Source of the DNA: Capitulum mitella
Taxonomy: Eukaryota; Arthropoda; Thecostraca; Pollicipedomorpha; Pollicipedidae
Length of the DNA stretch: 64,000 nucleotides
Reading direction: 5' to 3'
Assembly: GCA_030062745.1 (NCBI GenBank)
Contig: CP099839.1
Coordinates: 38,021,816 to 38,085,815 of the forward strand
Each line of letters begins with the position of its first letter. The stretch's first letter is position 1. The notes under the pieces were generated by a model, which saw only the letters and a list, made by a program, of their open reading frames with translations, had not been told where the DNA came from and searched no databases. The position numbers and the translations under genes were made by a program. Positions 45,275 through 55,832 of this stretch are shown in pieces.

Positions 45275-45449
45275 ATGCGGGCCATGCTGCGGACGGTGGT
45301 CTGGATGGGCCTGTTGGTCGCGGCGCTGGCCGGCTCCCGGCTCGGCGTGGTGCCGCAGGGCCAGCTCAGTCTCGAGGAACTGGAGCTGGCGTCAGCGCTC
45401 TGGGGAGTCGACGACGCCCGTCAGTTCCCGATCCCGCTCATCTTTCCCG
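45275..45449 (+). CDS. Phospholipase A2 exon 1 (signal peptide and propeptide)
   Basis: ATG at 45275 (a second in-frame ATG three codons on). Ends at a GTGAGG donor, phase 1. After the signal peptide the segment is acidic and poorly conserved, like a propeptide. Confidence 0.85.
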
Positions 45450-45902
45450 GTGAGGAGCCTGCCGTGTGACGGTGCAGGTGTTCAGGGCTGATCGGCACTC
45501 TTTCTTGTGGCAACGATACGAATAAAAATGAAAAATGTATTCGGTTCCCTCATTTCGGTCAACAGTAAGATTTTGACTGAGTGCTTACTTCGAGGGAAAT
45601 CAATCGTAGAAGTGGTTGCATGGCGCTTCAAATGCAATATTGATAAGTACTACTTACGATTTCAGCCGGAAAAACCTGAAACACTCATTATTTCCTCAAA
45701 ACAGATTACGTCGTCACTGGTATGCTAAACGCTAGACGCTCGCGTAGGGATTTTTGACGTTTCTGTGATAAATAGTTTGTTTACGTGAGATCTCGACGCT
45801 GATTGGTCGTCGGTCGGACTCAAGGTCCAATCAAGAGTAATGAAAAAGGTTGGGGAAATAACTAATGCGATATAAATTATCTTTGAAATGAAAAGGTAGT
45901 CG

Positions 45903-45945
<43 letters not shown>

Positions 45946-47544
45946 GTAATGAAATAGTAGTAATAATAATAACAAACAACAATCACAAAAAGTAAAAATA
46001 TTACAAAGATGGAAAAGTGACGTTGCAATTTGAAAAATACAAAACAAAAATAAAAAGCACTGAAATAAAATATCTCAAAAAGAAATCACGGAACAAAACT
46101 GGGAAATATTAGGAAGTGAAATAAAGCAATAAATAAAAATTTACCCCAACCTAACATAGTAACCTAACCTAACCTAACCTAACCTAACCTAACCTAACCT
46201 AACCTAACCTAACCTTATCTAACCTAGCCCAGCACAACCCAACCTAGCAACCTAATGTAATCTAACGAGTATTAAATGTCATAATATAATAATACTGATG
46301 TCAGATATCCCAACAATTATCTAATACATTAATATAACGGCGTAATAATTCAGCAGTTCCTGCAAGTTCAGTTTGTGGCAACAGAATAGAATTTTCATAT
46401 ATATGACGTCATTAAGCGCTTGAAGATGCAAGCAGGGTCTACAATTCCTTGATGTCAATAACCTTAACCTTGGCGGGACTACATTTACCGCCGCGGAATA
46501 ATGTTGTTCTCCGCCAGTCGACTGCAGCACAGTGTTACTGTGTGGTACATTATCGTTACGATTTTGTGGTTATTTTTTAGAAAATCAAGTAGTGGAAAGC
46601 ATGGTTAGACACAGGATGATACATTCTTTACATTGGTGGCAATTATATAAAGGATTAGTTGCGATTTCGTCGGGCAGAAACTTACCTTTACATAGGCCCT
46701 CACTTCATATGAAAGCTGCATGCTGCACATGACAGGGGCGTGACTTTTTACCTTTGGTATGGAACTTTCCATGCCAAAGCAAATCAGGCAAGTCATTCGC
46801 CCACTTTAGCTGATTTAACACGCGCAGTGGAAGGGGGTTTCACGCTAACGGCACTGGCAGGGAGACAAAAGTGCTCTCCTCCGATCTCGCAAACAGAAAG
46901 AACGAGAGACAAGAAATTTTAACGTTAGGGTAGGGTCATATGGGATTATATTGTGTGCAATTTTCATGACCTCAGGCCCGTATCTTCAAGGTCGAATGGG
47001 GTCGAAAAGGTCAATTTTATGCACTCTCGGCCCGTGCAGGCCATTCCGTACGGCTTTTCGCACAAGACGGGAAAAATATGCATTTCAGAGCGTTAAAACA
47101 TGGATACGACAATTTCCATTCATTTGGCGTCTTAACTAAGCTTTCGGGTCGAGGTCATGTCAGGTCATTGGCCTATGGCGTCATTTTTTTCACCCTCTTG
47201 CAGAGCAGATTTCGAGCGATACGGATTACTGGCCAAGCTTGAGTGTAAATAAGGGTGCTAAACGCATCTTTTGGCGTATTTTCAGTGAAGATACACAACA
47301 TGGGTACATTTGACCACTTCCAGCGTTTACTGACCTCCGCAAGGTTAAAAGAAGTGAAACGAGGTCATTGACTTTGGATGAAGTTTTTGGCCCAAAGTAA
47401 GTTTTATGTCAACTGTTGGCGCTAAAGCTATTTCGTTATAATAAGCCCTGTTATATGATTTGGTTTTTGTAAAACGTAAAAATTACGTGTGTATATATAT
47501 GTATATATATATATGTATATTTATGAATGTATATATCATATATA

Positions 47545-47591
<47 letters not shown>

Positions 47592-50500
47592 CACATTTCA
47601 TACAAATCGGCATGCTGCAAAGCAAATCTGGATCAGGTCACAAGATGCTTGACCATAACCTTGATGACCTTGACCTCTACTGACCCTGGTAAATATAAGC
47701 ACATGTATTTGTGCAAGTGTTTTTATTAGGGTCTTTGAATGCAAATCTCATACAAACCGGCATGTTGCAAAGCATCAGGTCACAGGCTGGTTAAGACCTT
47801 GTCCTTTGATAGCCTTGACCCTCGCTAATGCTGGCATAAGTCTTGGTACATCCGTCAGTGATCCCCAAATGATGTCGGCTGATAATGCTCAAACCGTAAT
47901 CTTTTTCATGTAGAACGCTAGTCGTTCCCCAAAGTTCCGATTTGTCAGCGACAAAGGTTTTTCGTTATGTTTGTTTGACCTCAAATGCTTCAAAATTAAA
48001 AAGATTCCTGCCAATTTTCGATTTTTTGCGTCAATCGACGAGTTATTAAATTTCCTTAAATGTCACAAAGCAGCAGCGACCAGCTCTGATCCGCACTCGA
48101 GATTTTCGGTAAAAACAGGAGGGGACTTAAAAGTGTCCTCTTCCAGTGCGCATGTTAAACGGTAGTCGGAAGCGCCAAGGTGTGCAGTCTTTAACTTTGG
48201 GTCAACATGACGTCACAGGTTGAGTCAAACCCCAAAATGACACTGTTCTCAAAAGTCGCCTAATCTTAATGAAGAGCATACCGGGACTAGAGTTGAAAAG
48301 GTAGTATGTCTCAGGAGCAGATCTGTGCTTGGTTCTGATCCGAATCTGATCCGGATGAAGAATTGCACGATTTTTTGGCGAAACGCACTAGTTCCAGATC
48401 AGTATGAAAATGCAGCCCCGGATCACATTTGCTTTGGATGGAATTTGAAAAAAAAACAGGCGTGGTTCAAATGCTGACCCGGGTCGAAGCGTTGTGATCC
48501 TGATTTTCGCTCGGATCAGCGTCGCCAGAACGCCAAAATTAGTAGTTTGATTTAATCGCGCTTTCGTCACCGGCGTCCCCGGCGCTGCGGCCCGGAAATC
48601 GCTTATCTTGAGCTTAACGTCCCACGTAAATATTCAAGGCCTTAGAGGGAATCGGTAGAATTTCGCACATTGTGGACAAGCGACTCAAATTTTGTACATT
48701 GTGACAAGCGACTCGATCAGGAAATTACCAATTTCTGGCATCCTATCGAATCACCGAAGCGTCTAGTGATCACCTCTAGGTTTGTTTAGTATTTCAGCAA
48801 TATATTTTTGTTGTAAAATATTCTGCCTATTTATGGCATTTCATAGGAGGGTTCTGAACTTATTGAGAAGGATTCGGTTGTTTTTCGTTGCCTTTGAATG
48901 ACCAGAAAAGCCGAATTGAAGTCTATTTTCCGCTTCGAATTGCGCCCGCAAGGGACGCACAAAAAACACTCCGGTTTTACTGCCGTCAAACCGGCGACGG
49001 GAGCGGGATGTACCGGTCTTCACTTCCCCTAGCAGAAAAAAATCAAACTGACCCGTCGGTCCCTCCCGACCGTTTCGCTTTCACGAGGCTTATCACTTTA
49101 CAACCACTGACCACTGGATAATGTGGTTTTCACGAAAAGGGGTGCAGTCTTTGAATTTCACTCATTTGCATTCTCATTGCGTTTGCTTGGAAGCGCTTAC
49201 GTCCACAGAACTACGCCTGGAGCAATACTTTTGTTCCTAGACGTATATGTCTTCGGTGCTATTGAATCTCTCATTGCGGTTAATCGAATGAACGTCATAT
49301 TGGGATCAGTGTTCCAAAAACCTTTAATATAGTTGTTTTCAAACAAAAGGTTCACACATATAGTTTAATTTACACACACATATAATTTAGTTTACAACTA
49401 TGCTATACACAATATAGTTGTTCTCAAGCAAAAATTTTTTATACAAGAAGTCCATTGCAAACGTTGCGTGTATGCTCATGCTCACGATTATTATTACACG
49501 CAAAAAACAACATGGTATCCTCACTATTGTTCTGCAGTAATGCAATATCCCTCTCATAGACAGCGATGTTTATGTCCACGCTTCTTTTTTTGCGCTGTCT
49601 AAAGCCTAACGTTTATGGTCCACAATCTTCTGACATGGCCCACAGGCATTCGTGTCCGCCTACAGGGGTACTGCAGAATAGCCTCGTGAATGGCAAGAGC
49701 AAAGCCGCGTGACCATGTGTAATCAGAATTGGGGAAATATTCAAGAGTTTGTGTTGCGAAGAAGTCGGCTGACTGCGGGCGGTCTGGCAGCACGTGATTT
49801 TCATGTACATTACCGGTGTGCTGAAGCATTTGTAAGTGCTTCATGTATTGATGTGACTGTTTTAAATCCCTTCCTTTCTTCACTGTGTCATGGGACCTAA
49901 TAGCCGCTGCACTGTTGAAAGCTCTAAGATACACTACAAAGAGCATAATACACTACGTCGAGAATGGTTTTTGAATGGATGACGCACCTACATGTGATCC
50001 CATGTGTTTTTCAGGTACGAAGTGGTGCGGTGACGGTAGCGTAGCGAAGAATTACAGCGACCTGGGAATTTTCACGGAAACGGACAAGTGCTGTCGTGAT
50101 CACGACAATTGTCCTGAGTACATCCCTGGCTTCGGCACCAACAGCACCATAGGTCTTCACAACACCAGCCCGTTCACCAGGTACTGGCTCGCAATCAAAC
50201 CACCTCAACAAGCTTCAGAGCAGCACTAAAACATTCCATTTGTCTCTCCCGTACGCCATTGATCATTCTTTGTAGCCAATGCCGCCAAAAAAACAGACTG
50301 CAGTTTGCGACTGAAAAACACTTACCATAGCACTGCAACCGGCTCGTTTTCAGAGCATTCCACGATGGCATTGTGCGCCCTTTATCCGAAATGTCTGGCG
50401 CGCTGCAATAACGAAAGCCAGTCACAGCTCGTGGCACGCAGTTCTCCCGAGCTGATCGCCTCTCGACGAAATGTAACCACAGCTGCGTCGGGAGACCGAC

Positions 50501-51275
50501 GTGGGTGTCGAGACGACCGTCCCGCGCCGCTGCAGGTGCGAGTGCGACTGCGATCGACGGCTGTCGCAGTGCCTGAAGGACGTCAACTCGCCGGTCTCCA
50601 CCATGGTCGGCTTGCTCTTCGACAACATCCTGCAGATCAAGTGCTACAAATTTGACTTCCCCATCGTCGGCTGCACGCGCTACGGAGGGTGAGTGGGAGC
50701 GGTGCAGCGCTAGCGACGCTCGGCGCTGGCCCGCGACAGGCCGGAAGAGGGTTGTTAGGCGGCTGCGAGTCGCCAGGTGACGCCTTCCCTCCAGAGCGCG
50801 CTCACTGACGCACGGACCCCGCGTCAGAGGCGCCTGATGACGCCTTCCCTCTGGGCGGACCCGCTGACGTCGAGCGTGCTGACATCGAGCGTCAGTGCGG
50901 TCCGGCGCTGTCGACGGGTTCCGGCCTCAGAGTCGGTCCGGCACGATCGTGACTAGTCGGAAATGCCCGTAGCCGACTTCCGGTCATCATGCAGCTGTTA
51001 GGACTGCCGGGGTTCCTCCGATAATGGCGGAGCTTTCCGTTTTGACTGTTAAGGTACCATTGCAGTCACATCAAATGTTTAGCATTCGGCCTGTTGTCCA
51101 GGCCTGTATGTGTCCCTCCTTTCTCCTCTTGACGTTCCCGCTGGTCTTTTTCAGGCTTGGAAATCGTAGTTGCCAGGAGTACGTATTTGACAGAACCGCT
51201 CCCAAAATCTGGCAGTTTTTCGACGCCGTCGTGTATAATGGCTTTCAAACAGACAAGAGCATCAGTGACTGGTAA
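45275..51275 (+). CDS. Secreted phospholipase A2, group III (bee-venom-type fold), four exons
   Basis: Predicted to hydrolyse the sn-2 ester of phospholipids outside the cell, using calcium. Exons 45275-45449, 50015-50180, 50536-50688 and 51155-51275 join in phases 1, 2 and 2 to 615 bases: 204 residues plus TAA. A hydrophobic signal peptide (VVWMGLLVAALAG) opens it. Exon 2 has the calcium loop KWCGDG and the active site CCRDHD with its catalytic His. Exon 3 has the family box CDCD and QCLKDVNS. Exon 4 has WQFFDAVVYNGF. Eleven cysteines after the signal would support the usual disulfide core. Four N-glycosylation sites are visible (NYS, NST, NTS, NRS). Members of this family occur both as venom components and as ordinary secreted or digestive enzymes; nothing here shows venom use. 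Intron 1 (4.6 kb) contains a telomere-like repeat and a transposon. Confidence 0.92.
45903..45973. repeat. AAT microsatellite
   Basis: (AAT)n with minor interruptions, in phospholipase intron 1. Confidence 0.95.
46161..46215 (-). repeat. Interstitial arthropod telomere repeat (TTAGG)n
   Basis: About eleven units of AACCT on the + strand, i.e. TTAGG on the - strand, with degenerate units on both sides. TTAGG is the ancestral arthropod telomere repeat. It lies in phospholipase intron 1, so it is internal. Confidence 0.9.
46815..48158 (+). mobile_element. TTAA-flanked family A transposon, copy 2
   Basis: TTAA at both ends (46815-46818, 48155-48158), ends CACGCGCAGTGGAAGG and CTTCCAGTGCGCATG. 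Collinear with 15263-16615, with a TA microsatellite inserted at 47489-47588. Lies in phospholipase intron 1, same direction. Confidence 0.78.
47489..47588. repeat. TA microsatellite
   Basis: (TA)n with interruptions inside family A copy 2. Confidence 0.95.
48159..50014. other. Rest of phospholipase intron 1
   Basis: No further exon or repeat recognised; short direct repeats of TATAGTTTA-type at 49355-49425. Confidence 0.5.
50015..50180 (+). CDS. Phospholipase A2 exon 2 (calcium loop and active site)
   Basis: Acceptor TTTTTCAG, donor GTACTG, entry phase 1. Contains TKWCGDGSVAKNYSDLG and TDKCCRDHDNCPEYI. Confidence 0.93.
50536..50688 (+). CDS. Phospholipase A2 exon 3 (CDCD motif)
   Basis: Acceptor CTGCAG, donor GTGAGT. 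The split Arg codon at its start joins in frame to CECDCDRRLSQCLKDVN; later cysteines lie in IKCYK and GCTR. Confidence 0.9.
51155..51275 (+). CDS. Phospholipase A2 exon 4 (C-terminus)
   Basis: Acceptor CTTTTTCAG after a pyrimidine tract. Codes NRSCQEYVFDRTAPKIWQFF and on to a TAA. A split Gly codon joins exons 3 and 4. Confidence 0.9.
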
Positions 51276-51365
51276 AGAAATACATTCGCTATTGTATGAA
51301 AAGGTATTAACCTGGTGCCTGCACAGACGCTGAAGCACCCGCGACATTTTCGCAACACTGTTTTA

Positions 51366-51371
51366 AATAAA
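51366..51371 (+). terminator. Likely polyadenylation signal of phospholipase A2
   Basis: AATAAA 91 bases after the stop codon; a second one lies near 51409. Confidence 0.6.
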
Positions 51372-52109
51372 TCCATATGCTGCTTGTAGACCGACAGGTA
51401 TGAAATTTTGAATAAACTGTAGTGCGACGTAAATTTAATTGACAGGTCAGCATGTCTCATAAACATTGTCAGTATGCGTCGGTCTGTTCCATTCCAACTA
51501 TATCAGTGACCTCCAACTCTGCCGAGTAGACAGAAGCGCATTTCACAGCACTACACTGACAAAATTTTTACGTCGTCCACAACTTTTCCTCTCACAACGT
51601 CTTGAAAGCGATGCATAAGCACGGAAGTTGGCGGGCGTGTGTAAGAAGTGAGACGTTTTTCATAACGGCGCGCGCCAGTGGTCCCGCCTCGATCGGCGGA
51701 ACCGGCCGGCCCTCGCCGATGACCGTCGCGCCGAAGAGCGACGGCCGTCGCCTTCGACGTGCCCCGGCGATCGCTGCACGGAGAAAACGGGCAAACCCGC
51801 TCGCAGACGCCCGAGCGATGGGGACGGACAACAGTTAACCACCGCTGGACCGAGCCTCGGAGTACGTCATGCAACCAGCCCAGCCTCCCAACCTCCTGGC
51901 GAGAGGTGGTGAAGTGTCTTCAGCAATCGGCTCCAGTCGACGACAAACCAACGCCGCTCCGAGTAATGCGCCCCATCCATATTATCCCCCCCCCCACCGT
52001 GTGCCAGGCAGAAGTCACCCGTTCGGAACACGCATCAAAGGGGAGCAGAACAGAGTTTCGCGGAGTGATCCAAACGAAGTGTTGGCATTACGGATGGAGA
52101 GTTTTTCAC
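51372..52109. other. No firm gene; GC-rich block at 51660-51960
   Basis: Several frames are open on both strands by composition. No motif recognised. Confidence 0.35.
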
Positions 52110-52350
52110 ACTATCGTCCTCGTGTGTTATTATTCATAAAACGTTTCTGCCAGTTAGTTCTCCGACGGTCGTCAGGAGGTAATTTGCCAGATGATAGTCC
52201 TGAGAAGGACCAGCAGTTTTTTGCCCAAAGCAAAACAGCCGGTCATTCTCAGGACCAACTACCATCTGAGAAATTAACACCTGGTGACGACCGGGAACCA
52301 ACTGGCCGAAACGTTTTGTAAATGATAACACACCACACGTGGACGATAGT
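52110..52350. mobile_element. Fold-back (palindromic) element
   Basis: Two arms of about 120 bases (52110-52229 and 52231-52350) are diverged inverted copies, so the whole 241 bases can form one long hairpin. Each arm contains TGACGACCG, then ACTGGC-GAAACGTTTT, recalling a hammerhead core. Possibly two inverted Penelope-type terminal repeats or a MITE. Confidence 0.7.
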
Positions 52351-52684
52351 CCTTTAACATCGAGACAGATTACCGCATCATGTACAAGGACGCATCCAGG
52401 ATTTTTCCAAAGGTTTGGCTTTTTTAGGGCCGCCAAAACGTTGCTGCGGAAGCACCAAAATTGCACTGTGAGAGCGTTAAAATCGCGCCGGAAGGGCGCC
52501 ATACTCGATCGTGACAACGCTTAAATCACGCTGAGTGTTCAATTGTATGTACCGCGCGGCAGACGACTTACGAGGGCAGTTTGACTGATGCACGTTTGAC
52601 AGTGATATGCCCGTATAATACATGGATATATTGTACTTTATATATATATTATGGCCACTTCCTCGATGTTACAAGGGTACGTTT

Positions 52685-53043
52685 TTAACCCGACCACGAT
52701 TGGGGGGGGGGGCAGTTGACCACCCCCTGAGGTTTTTCCGAGATTGCGAGAGAACAAACAAACGCAGAGGCAGGAAACCTTGTGTACCTTCTGCTTGATC
52801 ATTTTTACACCTTGTGTCAAATTTTCGATCTCAGATCAAATGAGGTGTCTGACCTTGATGAGGTTAAGTGAATCTATCTTAAAAATGAATCTCCTGTAAC
52901 TTTTTCGCAGAACTTGATATCACAATAACATTTTCAAGGGTTCTAGATTTTGACAAATGCCACAAATCTGCTATCGTGGATTTTTCGGAAATGTCCGGGT
53001 CGTTGACCTAAGGTCAAGCCCGTTTTCAATATACCTCGTCGTT
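52685..53043 (+). mobile_element. Left part of TTAA element family D
   Basis: Starts at TTAACCCG with the G-tract and CAGTTGAC block, then follows 54360-54740 collinearly. It ends abruptly at the palindrome 53044-53084; the right end is missing. Confidence 0.65.
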
Positions 53044-53084
53044 CTTTCAAAAATTGGCGGAATCATTCCGCCAATTTTTGAAAG
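53044..53084. repeat. Perfect 41-base inverted repeat (20+1+20)
   Basis: Arm CTTTCAAAAATTGGCGGAAT, one centre base C, then the exact reverse complement. It sits exactly at the break in family D sequence. Confidence 0.92.
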
Positions 53085-53095
53085 ATTTGACAAAG

Positions 53096-53317
53096 GGACC
53101 TCCCGGCAACCCGGATCAGTTACCGCCGGCCGCGCTGGACCTGGCCATCCAGCAGCAGCTGCCGCCGGGACCTCCCGGCAATCCGGATCAGCTACCGCCG
53201 GCCGCGCTGGACCTGGCCATCCAGCAGCAGCTGCCGCCGGGACCTCCCGGCAACCAGGACCGGCTGCTGCCGGCCGTGCTGAGCCCAAGCAGCCGGGAGC
53301 TGCTCCCGGCCCTTCCC
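53096..53317 (+). CDS. Possible exon: 72-base in-frame tandem repeat with collagen-like GPPG
   Basis: Between AG (53094-53095) and a GTAAGC donor (53318-53323) lie 74 open codons, phase 0. Two full 24-residue units begin GPPGNPDQLPPAALDLA and differ at two bases, both silent; a third unit is diverged. GC-rich codons match the confirmed exons. It may belong to a larger Pro/Gln-rich or collagen-like protein whose other exons I cannot see, or be a coding-phase minisatellite. Confidence 0.35.
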
Positions 53318-53544
53318 GTAAGCAACCTGAATCTGAGAGAAGGACGTATACGGACCGCCTCGGAGCGACGGCGAGCTGGGCTGAGACTGATTACCGTTGA
53401 CTCGGCCAGCGTTTTTGGCCGGAGGCGGCCGGGGCCCGGCGGCCCCTGGGCCACCGCCTTCTGAAGATCGCTGAACACATTGAGCCGTCAAGACGTTTAG
53501 AGCTGCAGGCCTCCAGGACGGATTGCCAAACCAGCCTACCGTTG

Positions 53545-54057
53545 TCACAGCCCAAGTAAGCTCACGGATTCCCTCAGACTTATCAACCCATCTAACTTCT
53601 GCCCAACGGTCCCAAGGTCATGTGGAATTTCGGACAGTAATGGGTCCCACAAAAGTTCCCATTTTTCAAACGCCCAAGCGGAGGGCCCAGTTATCTTCGA
53701 GCCATCAGCTATTCCAAATAACGGCATGACGACGGTTTTTTCATGCGCACTTATGGTACACATTAAGGCGCCATTCTTTAATGAGTGTGTCTGACGGCAG
53801 TCGTTGCACTGCGATGTAAATATAATTTTCGAATGAGCTGTATTTAAGGTTAAGATGAGTGAGTATGTGTCGGATCGTCGGCGGCGGCCAATCATGGCGT
53901 TTGTTGTTGGTACAGGGCGTGTCGGAGTTCGACTGGCAATAAATGATAGGAAAACGCGATATGAATAATTCATTTTGTTGAATTTCGGAACGGACAAAAG
54001 GTGTGGACCCCGGAGACCAGTGATGGTGGAGGAGGGCGGGGAGAATAACGGAGACAA
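53545..54057 (-). CDS. 170-codon open frame, unknown
   Basis: Open from ATG 54057 to the stop at 53545 with ordinary composition. No domain recognised. Could be part of a decayed transposon or chance. Confidence 0.15.
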   Translation of the reverse strand: MSPLFSPPSSTITGLRGPHLLSVPKFNKMNYSYRVFLSFIASRTPTRPVPTTNAMIGRRRRSDTYSLILTLNTAHSKIIFTSQCNDCRQTHSLKNGALMCTISAHEKTVVMPLFGIADGSKITGPSAWAFEKWELLWDPLLSEIPHDLGTVGQKLDGLISLRESVSLLGL

Positions 54058-54184
54058 TGTTGATTTTAAGTCCAGTTGCCTTCAGGCTGATGTTTGATTT
54101 TGATCCGGCTCATATCGTTTAGATTCGTCGCCGTAACAAGATGTTGGATCCACTTGGTTGGACGAGCCGAAACAGAATTCAGGG

Positions 54185-54359
54185 TAATAGGTCACTCGGC
54201 TTAACTATCCTTGATTAGTGGACCACTCGAGCCATCAGTTCTGATCTGGCACCCGGCGATGATTCCGACGGAAGCAGTCTGAGAGCAAGAATCCTACCGC
54301 GGCTTGTTTTTAGACGTGCAGTCAGACGACGGCACCGGCTCCCGTTTGCTAAGGGCAGC
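54185..54359 (+). repeat. Direct repeat flanking TTAA element D, left copy
   Basis: About 175 bases matching 55660-55832 (shared AGAGCAAGAATCCT and GGCTTGTTTTTAGACGTGC). Confidence 0.7.
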
Positions 54360-55588
54360 TTAACCCGTCCCCGACTGGGGGGGGGGGGCAGTTGACTGCC
54401 CCCCCTGCGGTTTTCCTGGGATTGCGAGAGAACCAAGAAACACAGAGTCACCAAACTTTGTGCACCTTTTGCTCCGTCAATTTTACGTCTCGTGTCAAAA
54501 TTTTGACCTCAGGTCACGTAAGGTGCCTGACCTAAGTCAGGTCAAACAGACCTATGTCCAAAAAAGTTTAGCGTCCTCTAACTTTTTCGCAAAACAAGAT
54601 ATCTGAATAATACTTTCAGGGATTAGTGATCGTGATAGATGCAACAAATTTGCTATCTCAGATTTTTCGGAATTTTCCGGGTCATTGACCTAAGGTCAAT
54701 CCCATTTTTAAGACATATCGCCGTTTTGTTCGGAAATTGACGGAATATTCCATAACATTTTTAGTGTGGAGTGAAGCACACATCTAGTTACCGTCATTGG
54801 GCAAAGTATCAGTGACTTCCAGCCATTGACCTGAGGTCAGATCACGAATAACTGTAGTGGGCCAAAATGTACCACCGTCAAAATCAACGATGAATTACTC
54901 AGAATGGATAGAAAATGACAGAAATAACTTGCACAGACGTAATTAATACCAGGAACCTCAAAAAGTTTCAAAAAGTAGCATATTTTGGAAATAAACAGGC
55001 TCTCGCGAATAAAGCTCCGCCAACTTTGTAGATTGGCAACTAATCAATTTTTCCAAAATTTAACCATGAGAAACCATGACAGTAACCACAAAGATCAATA
55101 AAATTGACATAGATTGTCTTTTTTTCGCAAAAATAAAGGAACGCCAAAATTAGTTCCCGTTAATTTGGTACCGCATACGGCACCGGCGCACACTGACGGC
55201 TGACGGGAGAATTACGGTGTCTTTAACTCAACGTTTCGGCGTATATATTGAACAAATCTGAGGAAATTAGACGTGTATCGGCATCCGCGGACATTTACTT
55301 GTGCGCTGGTGCCTTTACCTATGCGTTATTAGTCACAGCCCTTGAGATTCAGGCCATTTGTCGGTCTCATGCAGTCGGCTATGAGAAAACATATATAGGG
55401 CCTAAATTGGCTTACATATTATCTAAAACTAAAAATGAGACCAGTTTCGAACTCTACTCGTCACAGGCTTTCCAACGGTATGCTTATTTTTATCGTGCGA
55501 CCAACCGTTCGTGAGTTAGAGGGGGAGTCAACTGCCCCCCCCCCAGTTGCCGATGTTCGGGACGGACCGACGGTCGTGCGCGGGTTAA
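54360..55588 (+). mobile_element. TTAA-flanked non-autonomous transposon, family D
   Basis: TTAA at 54360-54363 and 55585-55588 with ends CCCG and CGGG, followed by matched G-tract/CAGTTGAC and GTCAACTG/C-tract subterminal repeats. piggyBac-type target choice; no transposase. Contains perfect TGACCT-N-AGGTCA palindromes at 54504-54516, 54686-54698 and 54827-54839. Confidence 0.75.
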
Positions 55589-55659
55589 TGATAAGTCCGC
55601 ACAATCCGATCCGGCCCTTTCTACCGACGACTATATACAAATCTGAAGGTTAGTTATTC

Positions 55660-55832
55660 GCCCGGCTCAACCATCCTAGGTCAGTGGATCACTCAAGCCG
55701 TGAATTCCGACCCGGCACCCAGCGATGATTCCGGCAGAAACTATCTGAGAGCAAGAATCCTGCCGTGGCTTGTTTTTAGACGTGCGATCAGACGAGGACA
55801 GCATCCGTTCCCGTGCGCTAACGGCAGCCTAA
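55660..55832 (+). repeat. Direct repeat flanking element D, right copy
   Basis: Partner of 54185-54359. Here the sequence runs on without the TTAA element. Confidence 0.7.

Noticed and set aside
51551-51874. GC-rich open frames on both strands after the phospholipase
   Set aside because: No splice-consistent model or recognisable domain.
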